Positions 8,667-17,341 of a DNA stretch of 64,000 nucleotides are shown piece by piece (within the stretch, counting starts at the first letter, position 1; each line of letters opens with the position of its first letter). This stretch comes from G963677445 sp963678275 (GTDB lineage Bacteria > Bacteroidota > Ignavibacteria > Ignavibacteriales > Melioribacteraceae). The notes below the pieces were generated by a model. It was not told the DNA's origin and made no database searches. It saw nothing but the letters and a program-made list of their open reading frames with translations. The stretch spans positions 3,658,001-3,722,000 of the forward strand of contig OY782765.1 in assembly GCA_963678275.1 (NCBI GenBank), written 5' to 3'. A program made the position numbers and the translations under genes.

Positions 8667-9965
8667 ATGATTATCAATTTTAGTGTTCAAAATTTCGGCT
8701 CAATAAAAGAAAAACAAACTCTTTCCTTTGAAGCTGACAAATCAACACACTTGGAAGATACTTATATTACAGGTTTTGGCGAGCAAAGAATTTTAAAACT
8801 TGCCTTGATCTATGGCGCAAACGCATCCGGGAAAACTACAATCCTTCAGGCTCTTGATTTTTTACGAGATATGGTTCTTGAACCGAAAGAAAAAAAAACG
8901 GAAGAATTAGACTTCAACCCCTTTTTATTCGACCCAAATACACCCGGGCAAAACTCAATTATATCTATTGAATTTGTTCAGACTGGAATAAAATACTTTT
9001 ATGAAGTCGCGTTTTTAAAAAAAGCAATTGTTTCTGAAGAATTATATTTCTATAATCCCAATAAAGCTAATATTTATAAGCGAAAAACCAACTTATCAAA
9101 TCAATTTACTGAAATAACTTTTGGCAGCAAAATATCAAAAGATAAAGTCTTTGAAAAAAATCTTGAAGCAAATACTTTGTGGAACAATACTGTTTTCGGA
9201 GGTTACTTAAAAACCAATATTGATTTTAAAGAATTGCAGGAGATTATTGATTGGTTCGAAAACTATTTGAAACCCCTGGTTTACACAAGGACATATTTAG
9301 AGCAGTTTGTAACTTCAGGAATTAATGAAAACAAAATCTCTAAACCAGACGTTGTTTCAATCTTAAAGAAAGCGGATCTTAATATATCCGATATTGTTAT
9401 TGAGGAAGAGGAAGAAAAAATCCCTGACGGATTAATTGAATTTTTGAAAAAACAAGTTAAAGCGCCAAATGATGAAATAAAGAAGTTAGAAGAAGAAGGT
9501 AAAGTAACATCAGTAAATATTAAATTTGAACATACAGTGAATGACAACAAATACACTTTGCCTTTAGAATTTGAATCACAGGGAACAAGACGTTATTATG
9601 GTTTCGCGGGTTTATTAGCTTTGTTAATTAAAAATCCATCAGTTATTCCAATTGATGAATTAGAAGCCTCCCTGCACCCTGACTTATATTTGCATTTTCT
9701 TATTTCTTTTCTTTTGAATTCCAAAAATTCACAAATCATCGCTACTACTCACAATAGAGAAACTTTAGATAACAGAGACATTTTTAGAAATGATGTTATA
9801 TGGTTTACCGACAAACAAAAATGCTGCTCTACCGAACTTTATTCTTTATCCGATTTTGATAGTTCTGTTGTTCGTAACACTACAAATGTTTTAAATGCTT
9901 ACAAAAGTGGCAAGCTAAGTGGGGCGCCTAACCTGGGAGACACTTTCATTGATTTGGACTTATGA
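8667..9965 (+). CDS. AAA15-family ATPase of an AbiL/RloAB-type defence pair
   Basis: The product is 432 residues. It starts MIINFSVQNFGSIKE, the usual opening of AAA15/SMC-like ATPases. Walker A is YGANASGKTT (about residues 49-58). Walker B is IPIDELEASLHPDL near residue 330, with the ABC-like D-loop Leu-His-Pro, followed by IIATTHN as the switch histidine. Such proteins sense or clamp nucleic acid and control a nuclease-like partner. Here the partner is the RloB-like gene, whose ATG overlaps the TGA of this gene as ATGA, indicating translational coupling. The ATPase looks complete. The gene is visibly AT-richer than katG next door, in keeping with acquisition by transfer. Confidence 0.85.
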   Translation: MIINFSVQNFGSIKEKQTLSFEADKSTHLEDTYITGFGEQRILKLALIYGANASGKTTILQALDFLRDMVLEPKEKKTEELDFNPFLFDPNTPGQNSIISIEFVQTGIKYFYEVAFLKKAIVSEELYFYNPNKANIYKRKTNLSNQFTEITFGSKISKDKVFEKNLEANTLWNNTVFGGYLKTNIDFKELQEIIDWFENYLKPLVYTRTYLEQFVTSGINENKISKPDVVSILKKADLNISDIVIEEEEEKIPDGLIEFLKKQVKAPNDEIKKLEEEGKVTSVNIKFEHTVNDNKYTLPLEFESQGTRRYYGFAGLLALLIKNPSVIPIDELEASLHPDLYLHFLISFLLNSKNSQIIATTHNRETLDNRDIFRNDVIWFTDKQKCCSTELYSLSDFDSSVVRNTTNVLNAYKSGKLSGAPNLGDTFIDLDL

Positions 9966-10604
9966 GAAAACCTAAAAAGAAAAGACCCAAAACAGATCCT
10001 GCTTTTGCTATCGTAGTTGACGGTGAAACGGAAATGTGGTATTTACAAATGCTAAAACGAAACGAACGGGATATTCGTGTTAGCATAAGACCAGAAATTC
10101 CAAATAAAAAAAAGTGTTGAAGAGCAATATAATTTGGTTTGTGATTTATCAGGGAAAGAGTTCACAAAAGTTTTTTGGGTAATTGACCTTGACACAGTTA
10201 TCAAAGAAACAACTGAATCGCCCAAAGGGAAAAAATCACCTATTATAACTTTTAAAGATTTTAGAGCAGACCTTATTAACAACTATCCTAATGTTGTAGT
10301 AATTGTTAACAATCCTTGTCTTGAATTTTGGTTTTTACTTCATTTTGAAAAAACTTCAAAATATTATGATACCTGTTATAGCGCCGAAAAGCAATTAAAG
10401 AGATATTTGAAGAATTATGAGAAGACAAGAAAATTCTTCATGAAAGAAAATAATGATATCTATATGAAGTTGAAACCCAAAATACAAACTGCTATACATA
10501 ATTCACTTGCTCTTGGTAGTTTCGACGACCAAAATCCCAAAAAAGCAATGAGCGAAATGGAATTATTATTTCAATCTGACGAACTGAAAAAACATTTTGA
10601 ATAA
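9962..10604 (+). pseudogene. RloB-like partner of the ATPase, split by a frameshift in an A8 run
   Basis: The first part (9962-10120) reads MRKPKKKRPKTDPAFAIVVDGETEMWYLQMLKR, with the EGxTE-type start of RloB/TOPRIM-like proteins, then stops shortly after eight As at 10106-10113. Removing one A joins it to the downstream frame ending at 10604, which continues SVEEQYNLVCDLSGKEF, WVIDLDTV and NPCLEFWFLLHF, all conserved in RloB. The joined protein is about 213 residues, a normal length for the family. The break may be a real mutation, a homopolymer sequencing error, or be overcome by slippage on the A run. If real, the defence pair is probably inactive. Confidence 0.75.
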
Positions 10605-10821
10605 AAGCGGGATTGCCAACAAAGAATATTTGCCCTCTGGGTTTTAGTAGTTTCTTAAGCAGTTTAGCCTGTTTAATATTAAGAGTTTATGGAGAGCGGA
10701 CTGCGCCGTAATCCTTTTCGGTAGTTACCATACACTTGGAAGATCTTTTAAAGCAGTGAGCGTGACGTTAAAAAGGTTTTCTCCAGTTTGGAACATACCA
10801 CTATCCAGGGCGCCCAAAAAT
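10605..10821. other. Non-coding region with weak attC-like similarity
   Basis: Directly after the RloB stop, 10614-10680 contains AACAAA, GTTTTAGTAGTTTC and GCAGTTTAGCCTG in the same order as matching segments of the attC at 16777-16912. The two arms do not pair with each other and the terminal GTT is missing, so at best it is a decayed site. The rest of the stretch shows no gene. Confidence 0.3.
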
Positions 10822-10867
10822 AAAAAAAGCCCCCGCGGCATTGGGAAATTCCAATAACCGCGAGGGC
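10822..10867 (-). terminator. Terminator of katG
   Basis: On the minus strand, GCCCTCGCGGTTATTGG and CCCAATGCCGCGGGGGC form a long stem with an AATTT loop, followed by seven Ts. It lies 40 bases past the katG stop. An A run at the other side gives some activity in the plus direction too. Confidence 0.85.
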
Positions 10868-10906
10868 TGTTTCAATATCAGTCCATCCTGTATGGATGGA
10901 ATTTAT

Positions 10907-13102
10907 TTACGCAAGATCAAATCGGTCGGCATTCATGATTTTATTCCATGCGGCGATAAAATCATCGACGAATTTTTTCTTGTTGTCATCCTGGGCGTAA
11001 ACTTCGGCGATTGCCCTGAGAATTGAGTTTGAGCCGAATACCAGGTCAACACGTGTGCCTGTCCATTTCACTTCGCCGGTTTTACGGTCGCGTCCTTCAA
11101 AAAGATCGCCATCCGCGTCGGCCGGTTTCCATGCTGTGCTCATATCAAGGAGATTCACGAAAAAGTCATTGCTGAGTGTCTCTTCTTTATCGGTGAACAC
11201 ACCATGTTTTGTACCGCCATAATTAGCGCCCAGCATACGCATTCCGCCGAGCAGCGCGGTCATTTCAGGGGCGGTAAGTGTAAGAAGCTGCGCTTTATCT
11301 ACCAGCATCTCTTCAGCCGAAACGGTATATTTTGTTTTCAGGTAGTTGCGGAAAGCATCAGCTTCCGGTTCCATAACCTGGAATGATTCAACATCTGTCT
11401 GCTCCTGTGTCGCGTCTGCGCGTCCCGGGCTAAAAGGCACAGTTACATCGTAACCGCCATTTTTCGCGGCCTTTTCGAGTGCGACATTTCCGCCAAGCAC
11501 AATAAGATCGGCCAGGGAGACTTTTTTACCGCCCGACTGAGCGCTGTTAAATTCATTCTGAATACCTTCGAGTGTTTTTAATACTGACTGTAGCTGTTCC
11601 GGGTTGTTCACTTCCCAGTCCTTCTGCGGGGCGAGGCGAATACGAGCTCCATTGGCGCCGCCCCGTTTATCGGAACCGCGGAATGATGAGGCCGAAGCCC
11701 ACGCTGTTGAAACCAGTTGCGCTACAGATAAACCTGAAGCCAGAATTTTACCCTTAAGTTCAGCTATATCATTTTCATCGATAAGCTCATGATCAACCGC
11801 CGGAACAGGGTCCTGCCAGATCAGCTCTTCTTCGGGAACTTCAGGTCCCAGGTAAAGAGCGCGGGGGCCCATGTCACGGTGTGTGAGTTTGAACCAGGCG
11901 CGGGCGAAAGCGTCGGCAAACTGATCGGGGTTTTCATGGAAACGGCGTGAAATTTTTTCATATATCGGATCCATCCGCATAGCCATATCTGCGGTGGTCA
12001 TGATGGTTTTTACTTTTTTGGAGGAATCGTGAGCTGCGGGGGCCATGTGATCTTCATCGGGGTCTTTCGGCTCCCACTGCCATGCTCCGGCGGGACTTTT
12101 AACCAGTTCCCATTCATAACCGAAGAGCATATCAAAATAGCCGTTATCCCATTTAATCGGGTTGGGTGTCCAGGCTCCTTCAATTCCGCTTGTGATTGTG
12201 TCATCACCTTTGCCGCTGCCATGACTGCTTATCCAGCCGAGTCCCTGCTCTTCCAGTCCTGCCGCTTCCGGTTCCGGTCCCACATGTTTCGCGTCTCCCG
12301 CGCCGTGGGTTTTGCCGAATGTATGACCACCCGCGGTTAAGGCGACAGTCTCTTCATCATTCATGGCCATACGCGCGAATGTTTCCCTGATATCTTTACC
12401 TGAAGCCACCGGGTCAGGTTTGCCATTCGGACCCTCGGGGTTTACATAAATGAGTCCCATCTGCACAGCCGCCAACGGGTTTTCCAGTTCTCTTTCACCT
12501 TCATAACGTTTGTCGCCGAGCCATTCACTCTCGGTTCCCCAGTAAATATCCTCTTCCGGCTGCCAGACATCCTCGCGTCCGCCGCCGAACCCGAATGTTT
12601 TTAAGCCCATCGATTCGATAGCGCAGTTGCCGGCGAGGATCATCAGATCGGCCCATGAAATTTTATTGCCATATTTCTGCTTGATCGGCCATAAGAGACG
12701 GCGCGCTTTATCGAGGTTGGCGTTATCGGGCCAGCTATTCAGAGGAGCGAAACGCTGTGTTCCGGATCCCGCTCCGCCGCGTCCGTCACCTGTACGGTAT
12801 GTGCCGGCGCTGTGCCATGCCATACGTATAAATAAACCGCCGTAGTGTCCGTAGTCGGCCGGCCACCAGTCCTGTGAGTCGGTCATAAGTTTATAAAGGT
12901 CTTCTTTCAGCGCTTTAAGATCGAGCTTTTTGAATTCTTCGGCATAGTTAAAATCTTTCCCCATCGGGTTTCCTTTTTCAGGATTCTGATGCAGGATATC
13001 GAGATTTAACTGGTTGGGCCACCAATCCTTATTGGATGTGCCTTTTCCGGCAGCCTGGCTTCCGCCATGTCCGGTTACCGGGCATTTGTTTTCTTCGTTC
13101 AT
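10907..13102 (-). CDS. katG: Catalase-peroxidase KatG
   Basis: Haem enzyme that removes hydrogen peroxide by catalase and peroxidase reactions. The product is 731 residues, normal for KatG. Distal pocket residues Arg 93, Trp 96 and His 97 lie in IRMAWHSAGTYR. The Met-Tyr-Trp adduct partners are Tyr 219 (MGLIYVNPEG) and Met 245 (TFARMAMNDE). The proximal His 260 is in TAGGHTFGKTHG. The C-terminal haem-free repeat domain is present (ASSFRGSDKRGGANGARIRL). There is no signal peptide, so it is cytoplasmic. Start codon with GGGAGATAAC upstream. PerR is encoded upstream on the same strand, so peroxide-induced derepression is the likely control. Confidence 0.97.
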   Translation of the reverse strand: MNEENKCPVTGHGGSQAAGKGTSNKDWWPNQLNLDILHQNPEKGNPMGKDFNYAEEFKKLDLKALKEDLYKLMTDSQDWWPADYGHYGGLFIRMAWHSAGTYRTGDGRGGAGSGTQRFAPLNSWPDNANLDKARRLLWPIKQKYGNKISWADLMILAGNCAIESMGLKTFGFGGGREDVWQPEEDIYWGTESEWLGDKRYEGERELENPLAAVQMGLIYVNPEGPNGKPDPVASGKDIRETFARMAMNDEETVALTAGGHTFGKTHGAGDAKHVGPEPEAAGLEEQGLGWISSHGSGKGDDTITSGIEGAWTPNPIKWDNGYFDMLFGYEWELVKSPAGAWQWEPKDPDEDHMAPAAHDSSKKVKTIMTTADMAMRMDPIYEKISRRFHENPDQFADAFARAWFKLTHRDMGPRALYLGPEVPEEELIWQDPVPAVDHELIDENDIAELKGKILASGLSVAQLVSTAWASASSFRGSDKRGGANGARIRLAPQKDWEVNNPEQLQSVLKTLEGIQNEFNSAQSGGKKVSLADLIVLGGNVALEKAAKNGGYDVTVPFSPGRADATQEQTDVESFQVMEPEADAFRNYLKTKYTVSAEEMLVDKAQLLTLTAPEMTALLGGMRMLGANYGGTKHGVFTDKEETLSNDFFVNLLDMSTAWKPADADGDLFEGRDRKTGEVKWTGTRVDLVFGSNSILRAIAEVYAQDDNKKKFVDDFIAAWNKIMNADRFDLA

Positions 13103-13323
13103 TTGTTATCTCCCATACTTTTGTTCAATGATGCGATGATTATTCAATATAAGAAAAAATTAGTTAAATATTTACTATCTGTTTTCATAACCAGGATTTG
13201 AGTGGCTATATGAAAACATTTTTTGTTTTCGGTCAAATCAATTGCCGAGCTGGTTATAATTACCAATATTCGGAACGATTACTATTAACAACCAAAATTT
13301 TTGTGAATTCATTCAATAACTCT

Positions 13324-13731
13324 TCACATTTTTTTCTTTTTACAATCCTCACAGATGCCGTAAAATTCCAGTTTGTGATGAAAGATCGTAAAGTCAGTGA
13401 GTTCCTTCGCCCGTAAATTCAAATCATCATAACCGGGCATTTCGAAATCGCTGATTTTGCCGCATGACTGGCAGATAAGATGATAATGGGGCTGTATATT
13501 CGCCTCAAACCGGTCGAAGGTGCTGCCGAAATGAATTTTTTTCACCAGTCCCTGCTCAATAAGGGTGGAAAGATTGCGGTATACAGTGCCGAGACTCAGC
13601 TTGGGGAACTCACCTTTCAGGTTCTCGTAAAGCCAATCGGCGGTAGGATGAGTTTCCACCGATTGAAGCAGCTCAAGTATCCTGTTGCGCTGCCTGCTTT
13701 GCCGTAATATTTTTTCTTTATTCTCTGCCAT
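13324..13731 (-). CDS. perR: Fur-family peroxide-responsive repressor PerR
   Basis: The product is 135 residues. The N-terminal winged helix reads SRQRNRILELLQSVETHPTA and LSLGTVYRNLSTLIEQGL. The C-terminal dimer and metal domain has HYHLICQSCGKISDFE, then a second CEDCKKKK. The two CxxC pairs should hold the structural zinc. Position upstream of katG (221 bases apart, same strand) favours PerR over Fur or Zur. PerR binds Fe/Mn and loses DNA binding when peroxide oxidises its histidine ligands, which would release katG. Confidence 0.85.
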   Translation of the reverse strand: MAENKEKILRQSRQRNRILELLQSVETHPTADWLYENLKGEFPKLSLGTVYRNLSTLIEQGLVKKIHFGSTFDRFEANIQPHYHLICQSCGKISDFEMPGYDDLNLRAKELTDFTIFHHKLEFYGICEDCKKKKM

Positions 13732-13764
13732 TCTTAATAGTAATCATTCCTGTTATCGATAAGA

Positions 13765-13793
13765 AAGATAATTATAATTGGACAGATTGTCAA
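13765..13793 (-). promoter_or_regulatory. Candidate perR promoter with overlapping Per-box-like palindrome
   Basis: On the minus strand TTGACA (13793-13788) and TATCTT (13770-13765) are 17 bases apart, 34 bases upstream of the perR ATG. The spacer contains AATTATAATTATC, close to the TTATAATnATTATAA Per box, which would fit autoregulation. A second partial match (GGTTATAATTACC) lies at 13252-13264 between perR and katG. Confidence 0.4.
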
Positions 13794-14990
13794 GAAATTT
13801 ATTGGGAAGGTGAGTCCGTTTTTTTTACTATGAACCGAATGAAAAATTCGGCGGTGGTAAACCGGGGGAATATATCCGGGTTCAGCTTTTATTAGTATCG
13901 GGAAAAAAATTCCAACCACTCTTTGGGCTAAAGCCCATTAACAACATGTTGCAGATAGCTGGGCCGCGATTCAAAATTCATAAGCTGATGGAGTAAGAAA
14001 AAGAAAAGTTATCGGTTAGCTCAAGGATAGTCCTCCCCCGTCTTCAAAGAAAAACACTTTGAATCCACCCCCTCCGGCGGGGGACATTTCAAATATTTGG
14101 ATTGGCTGACTATTATCCCCCTTCGGAGGGGGTGGCAATGAAGCGTCTTTCTTCATTGACGGGGGAGGACACACCTCAAGTGACTAAGAAACTTATACCT
14201 GGCAATAAAACTTTCTACTTGCTGATAAATTTCTTTCCAATTTGCGTAGAGTTTAACTTCTTATTGAATAAATAGTTTTCCCCGATAAGGTGTTTTCCTC
14301 AAGCTCCGCCGGGGGAAAATTTAGACACTTTAACTTTAAGAATCATAATCAAAAACTGGCAAAGCCAGAAAAGATTAGAATCAGAAGAAGAAACGTACTC
14401 GTTCTCGTAATCGTACTTCGTACTCGTCTTTATCAATACGCTCAGTTTATTTGAGAACGAGAATGATTACGAGTACCTGTTCACTGTGTACAATAAAATT
14501 TTGCCATTTTGCGTAGAATTTAACTGCTTACGGAGTAAACATAATCCCCCTTGCAAAGGAAGAACAGGATTTACAGGATTGTATAGATGAACAGGATAAA
14601 AAGCGGTATCGTTTCTTACTTCCTCATGAATAAATGAACTACACTAATATACTCACTCGCCTCGCTATCATACTCTTACTCTGATTTTTTCTTAACCACA
14701 ATGTTCGCGAAGAAGCCACAAAGAACACAAGGAAAAACAGGATTGTATAGATAAACCGTTTTATACTCTCTATTATTGTTCCTTCTATGATTCTTTGAAT
14801 TATTAATTATTAATTATTAATTATTAATTTGCCACACACACCTTAAGCCCAAATTGAAACAAAACAATTTAATCGCCCACTAAACCCAAGGCTGACACTT
14901 CATACTTTATACTTATTCTACCAGCTCTTACTCTGATTTTTTCCTAACCACAATGTTCGCGAAGAAGGCACAAAGAACACAAGGACGAAC
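13794..14990. repeat. Gene-free region of mixed dispersed repeats
   Basis: No gene. In order: an inverted partial copy of the AATCGCGGCCC/AACATGTT repeat (about 13923-13977), a long palindromic element (14030-14170), a GCGTAGA repeat followed by a CCTCAAGCTCCGCCGGGGG segment (14231-14320), a TACTCGT-rich inverted repeat (about 14390-14480), the GCCATTTTGCGTAGAA repeat (14496-14538), an ACAGGATT module (14568-14600), an ATTAATT heptamer run (14799-14829) and a GTTCGCGAAGAAGGCACAAAG module (14940-14985). Confidence 0.6.
14030..14170. repeat. Palindromic element of 141 bp
   Basis: The ends are a perfect 13-base inverted repeat (GTCCTCCCCCGTC and GACGGGGGAGGAC). Inside it a second nested pair, CCACCCCCTCCG and CGGAGGGGGTGG, continues the stem. 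The layout resembles a MITE-like or BIME-like non-coding repeat and would fold into a long cruciform or RNA hairpin. Confidence 0.65.
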
Positions 14991-15510
14991 AGGATTCACA
15001 GGATTGTATAGATAAACAGGATAAAAGATTGGCATCGGGTTCGGTAATATTTTTTCATTCATCATTCATAATTCACAATTCACCATTAATTTTCTTGCAT
15101 AAAAAACTAATATTCACTAATTTGGGAATGACTGATTGTTTTTGGGGTAATAAGCGCTCGAATAAGCGTATGATTGTTTTTTACGATATAGATTAAATAT
15201 GATTTTACATGGCCGGAATTGGAGTAATGGCAGTTGCGTGGCGGATCTGTGTAGAAGAAAAATGCTGTAATTTTTGATAAAAACATAACAAAAAACAGAA
15301 AATAAGTTGTTCATGGTTATAAACATTAAACAAAACAAAGAACAAATCGTATTGAATACCCATAGCCGTGAAAATGACAGCGGTTACGTTCAATTTATCC
15401 CTACGGGACTGAATTTTATGGCATAGCCATCCCCGTGGGGTACACTATTGCTTACTAAATTCATGGTTGCCAATATTTTTTTGAGCAATAATGTATAAAA
15501 TTCTTAATAG
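14991..15510 (+). repeat. About 520-bp duplicated block, copy 1
   Basis: This block is repeated with roughly 10 percent divergence at 25634-26158. It opens with an ACAGGATT module and ATTGGCATCGGGTTCG. It continues with direct repeats GATTGTTTT and AATAAGCG (15133-15180), a small TCCCTACGGGA palindrome, and ends AATAATGTATAAAATTCTTA plus four bases to a G. The two copies stop matching just beyond a shared GTT. Minus-strand frames inside (15117-15393) look spurious. Copy 1 ends 27 bases before the TIR gene. Confidence 0.75.
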
Positions 15511-16906
15511 TTATGCTGCTATGATAACAGGTGAAAAATGAAAAAAGAAAATGATGATGATATTAAATATTTTTATCAGTATATGTCTTATGGTATTCTT
15601 GATTTAATACTTTTAAAAAACAATAGAATTAAGGATGATGTAAAATCCGTAATTAGTGAATTTCTTTCCCTATTTCCAAAATACTCAAAGAACAATGAAG
15701 AATTTTTCAACTATACCTTTATGGCCCTGAGATATCATTTTATTTTATTTGATAAGGATAAATTTGAACCTGGGCTTCTACTTTCCATTTATTATGAAAT
15801 AAAAAAATATTTCAGTAAAGTAAAAGACACTTCTCCAAAAATTGAAGCTAATCTACATATTGAAATCCAAAAGATTAATAATATGTTTAATTCTTTATAT
15901 AAGCGAACTTGGACAGAAAAAGAAAAAATATTAGATAATAGTAAAGACAGTCTTAGAAAAATAAAAAAAATATTGACCACTTCTTCTTCCAAAAATTTTA
16001 TTGAAAAGAATCTTGTTCAAAATAAGGATAATTTGGTTTTTATAAGTCACACTTCATTTGACAAACCTATGGCAAGACGAATTTCAATAGAGTTAGAAAA
16101 ATTCGGCATTATTACTTGGCTAGACGAAAAAGATATATCCCCTGGTAGTTCAATTCCTGAAGAGATCGCGATTGCGCTAGAAAATTGCACACATTTTTTA
16201 TTAATCTATTCAAATAATTCAAAAAATAAGAAATGGGTAATAACGGAATTAAACAATATCATAATGAAGAAAAATTCGTCACAATCAGACAGACCACTAA
16301 TTGTTCCGCTTTTACTCGATAACCTTAAACCACCGTTACCAATCTCCGATATTAAAGGTATCCAATTTGTTGATTATAATGACGGTATGAAAGAACTATT
16401 TCAACTTTTTGATGTAAATATAACTCAACAATTACTTTTTATTGAAGTATACAGTTTTATAAAAAAATTTGAAAAGGTTATTGAGACAATTTCTTGGTGT
16501 TTCCAAGCTGACTTCTTCCTAGGTATTGATACAGAATATTTTTGGGATTTGTATGAGTCCGAAGAATTAATAAACAATTTCACTCTTTCACCTTCTAATT
16601 ATGATATTAATCATTTTCTTTTCAGTGGAACAAGTCATAGTCAAAAAGAAGTTACTCCATATTTTGATGAAACTTTTTATACTTATCAAAGAAGTGGTAT
16701 ATTAGGCTTAAATGTTCTAAATAAATACAACGAAGTTATTAAAAGAATAATTGATTTTTATAAAACTAAGTAATCAGCATAACAAATGGCTCAAGCAGAC
16801 GGCAAAAAGCGCGGTAGTTTTTTCGAGTTTTGGTGGTTTCGTGAAAATAAATTGGTAAAGTCATAGAGCTGGCGGACTTTTTTTTGCCGCTGCTTAGCCT
16901 GGTCCG
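15511..16906 (+). mobile_element. Putative integron gene cassette carrying a TIR gene
   Basis: The proposed cassette runs from TTATGC (after the G at 15510) to the G of the GTT at 16906. In an inserted cassette the last six bases of its own attC R' box move to its 5' end. Joining the 16906 G to TTATGC gives GTTATGC, the exact reverse complement of the R'' box GCATAAC at 16777-16783, which is the expected signature. It holds one AT-rich gene with a 27-base leader, then an attC. No integron integrase is visible in the window, so it would be an attC cassette away from an integrase. Confidence 0.6.
15538..16773 (+). CDS. TIR-domain protein, probable anti-phage NADase effector
   Basis: The product is 411 residues. 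Residues 1-160 are a helical, unrecognised domain. Residues about 165-292 are a TIR domain: LVFISHTSFDKPMARRI (strand A and box 1), ITWLDEKDISPGSSIPEEI (BB loop), and KKWVITELNN with Glu 237 in the catalytic position of bacterial NADase TIRs. The C-terminal 120 residues are another helical/aromatic-rich region. Bacterial TIR effectors cleave NAD+ or make cyclic ADP-ribose signals to stop phage spread. That role is inferred from the domain. There is no signal or membrane segment. The start has AGGTG seven bases upstream. It is the sole gene of the proposed cassette and much AT-richer than the surrounding chromosome. Confidence 0.85.
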   Translation: MKKENDDDIKYFYQYMSYGILDLILLKNNRIKDDVKSVISEFLSLFPKYSKNNEEFFNYTFMALRYHFILFDKDKFEPGLLLSIYYEIKKYFSKVKDTSPKIEANLHIEIQKINNMFNSLYKRTWTEKEKILDNSKDSLRKIKKILTTSSSKNFIEKNLVQNKDNLVFISHTSFDKPMARRISIELEKFGIITWLDEKDISPGSSIPEEIAIALENCTHFLLIYSNNSKNKKWVITELNNIIMKKNSSQSDRPLIVPLLLDNLKPPLPISDIKGIQFVDYNDGMKELFQLFDVNITQQLLFIEVYSFIKKFEKVIETISWCFQADFFLGIDTEYFWDLYESEELINNFTLSPSNYDINHFLFSGTSHSQKEVTPYFDETFYTYQRSGILGLNVLNKYNEVIKRIIDFYKTK

Positions 16907-16912
16907 TTATCC
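16777..16912 (+). other. Integron attC recombination site
   Basis: The site is 136 bp. R'' GCATAAC is followed by AAATGGCTCAAGCAGACGGC on the left arm. The right arm reads GCCGCTGCTTAGCCTGGTCC, then R' GTTATCC. The reverse complement of the right arm (AGGCTAAGCAGCGGC) pairs with the left arm except for two extra left-arm bases (C after GGCT, A before CGGC), the extrahelical bases that set attC polarity. The opening TAACAAATGGCTCAAG is close to the Vibrio VCR pattern TAACAAACGCCTCAAG. It begins 4 bases after the TIR stop, the normal place for a cassette attC. Confidence 0.75.
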
Positions 16913-16926
16913 GGCAAGAACAGCGC

Positions 16927-17193
16927 ATGTCCGCACTGCCATATTTATCCATTGTCAACTACAATAAAGGCCGCACGAAATATTAATTCGTTCTTAAAAA
17001 TGACAGAGCAGGGCCGGCTCTGATTGAAAAAGTTGAAATATTTCATGATGGCAAAATAGATGAGACTGATTTACCCCGCTTTCTTGTTGAAAATATGGAT
17101 CATAAAACTGGCATAAAAATTTTTTATAAATCTGTTTATGGCGAGGAATGGTACGTCACCGGGGAGAGTCAGTTTCCTCAATTGATCGGGTAA
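16927..17193 (+). pseudogene. Decayed gene after the attC, with an in-frame stop
   Basis: One frame runs from ATG 16927 to TAA 17191-17193 and is interrupted only by TAA at 16984-16986. Read through, it gives MSALPYLSIVNYNKG then FVLKNDRAGPALIEKVEIF. The second segment matches a pattern I know from uncharacterised membrane-anchored proteins (a conserved N-D/N-G-x-GPA-x-I region), which usually have an N-terminal transmembrane part missing here. It starts 20 bases after the attC cut point, like a second cassette gene. Product unknown. Confidence 0.5.
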
Positions 17194-17341
17194 ATGTTTT
17201 TAATGTGATGAATGAGAAGTGAGCTTTTATGATAAAAAAAATGAAAAATGCTAAATTAGTTTTTAATTCTGAATCTATCGTTGCGCGAATAAGCTTGCTA
17301 AACGGATTGGCATAGTTAAATTACAGTGTCAGGACAAAAAA

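Noticed and set aside
15117..15393. Cys/Phe-rich minus-strand frames in the duplicated block
   Set aside because: They have no start signals and are not kept open equally in copy 2 of the block.
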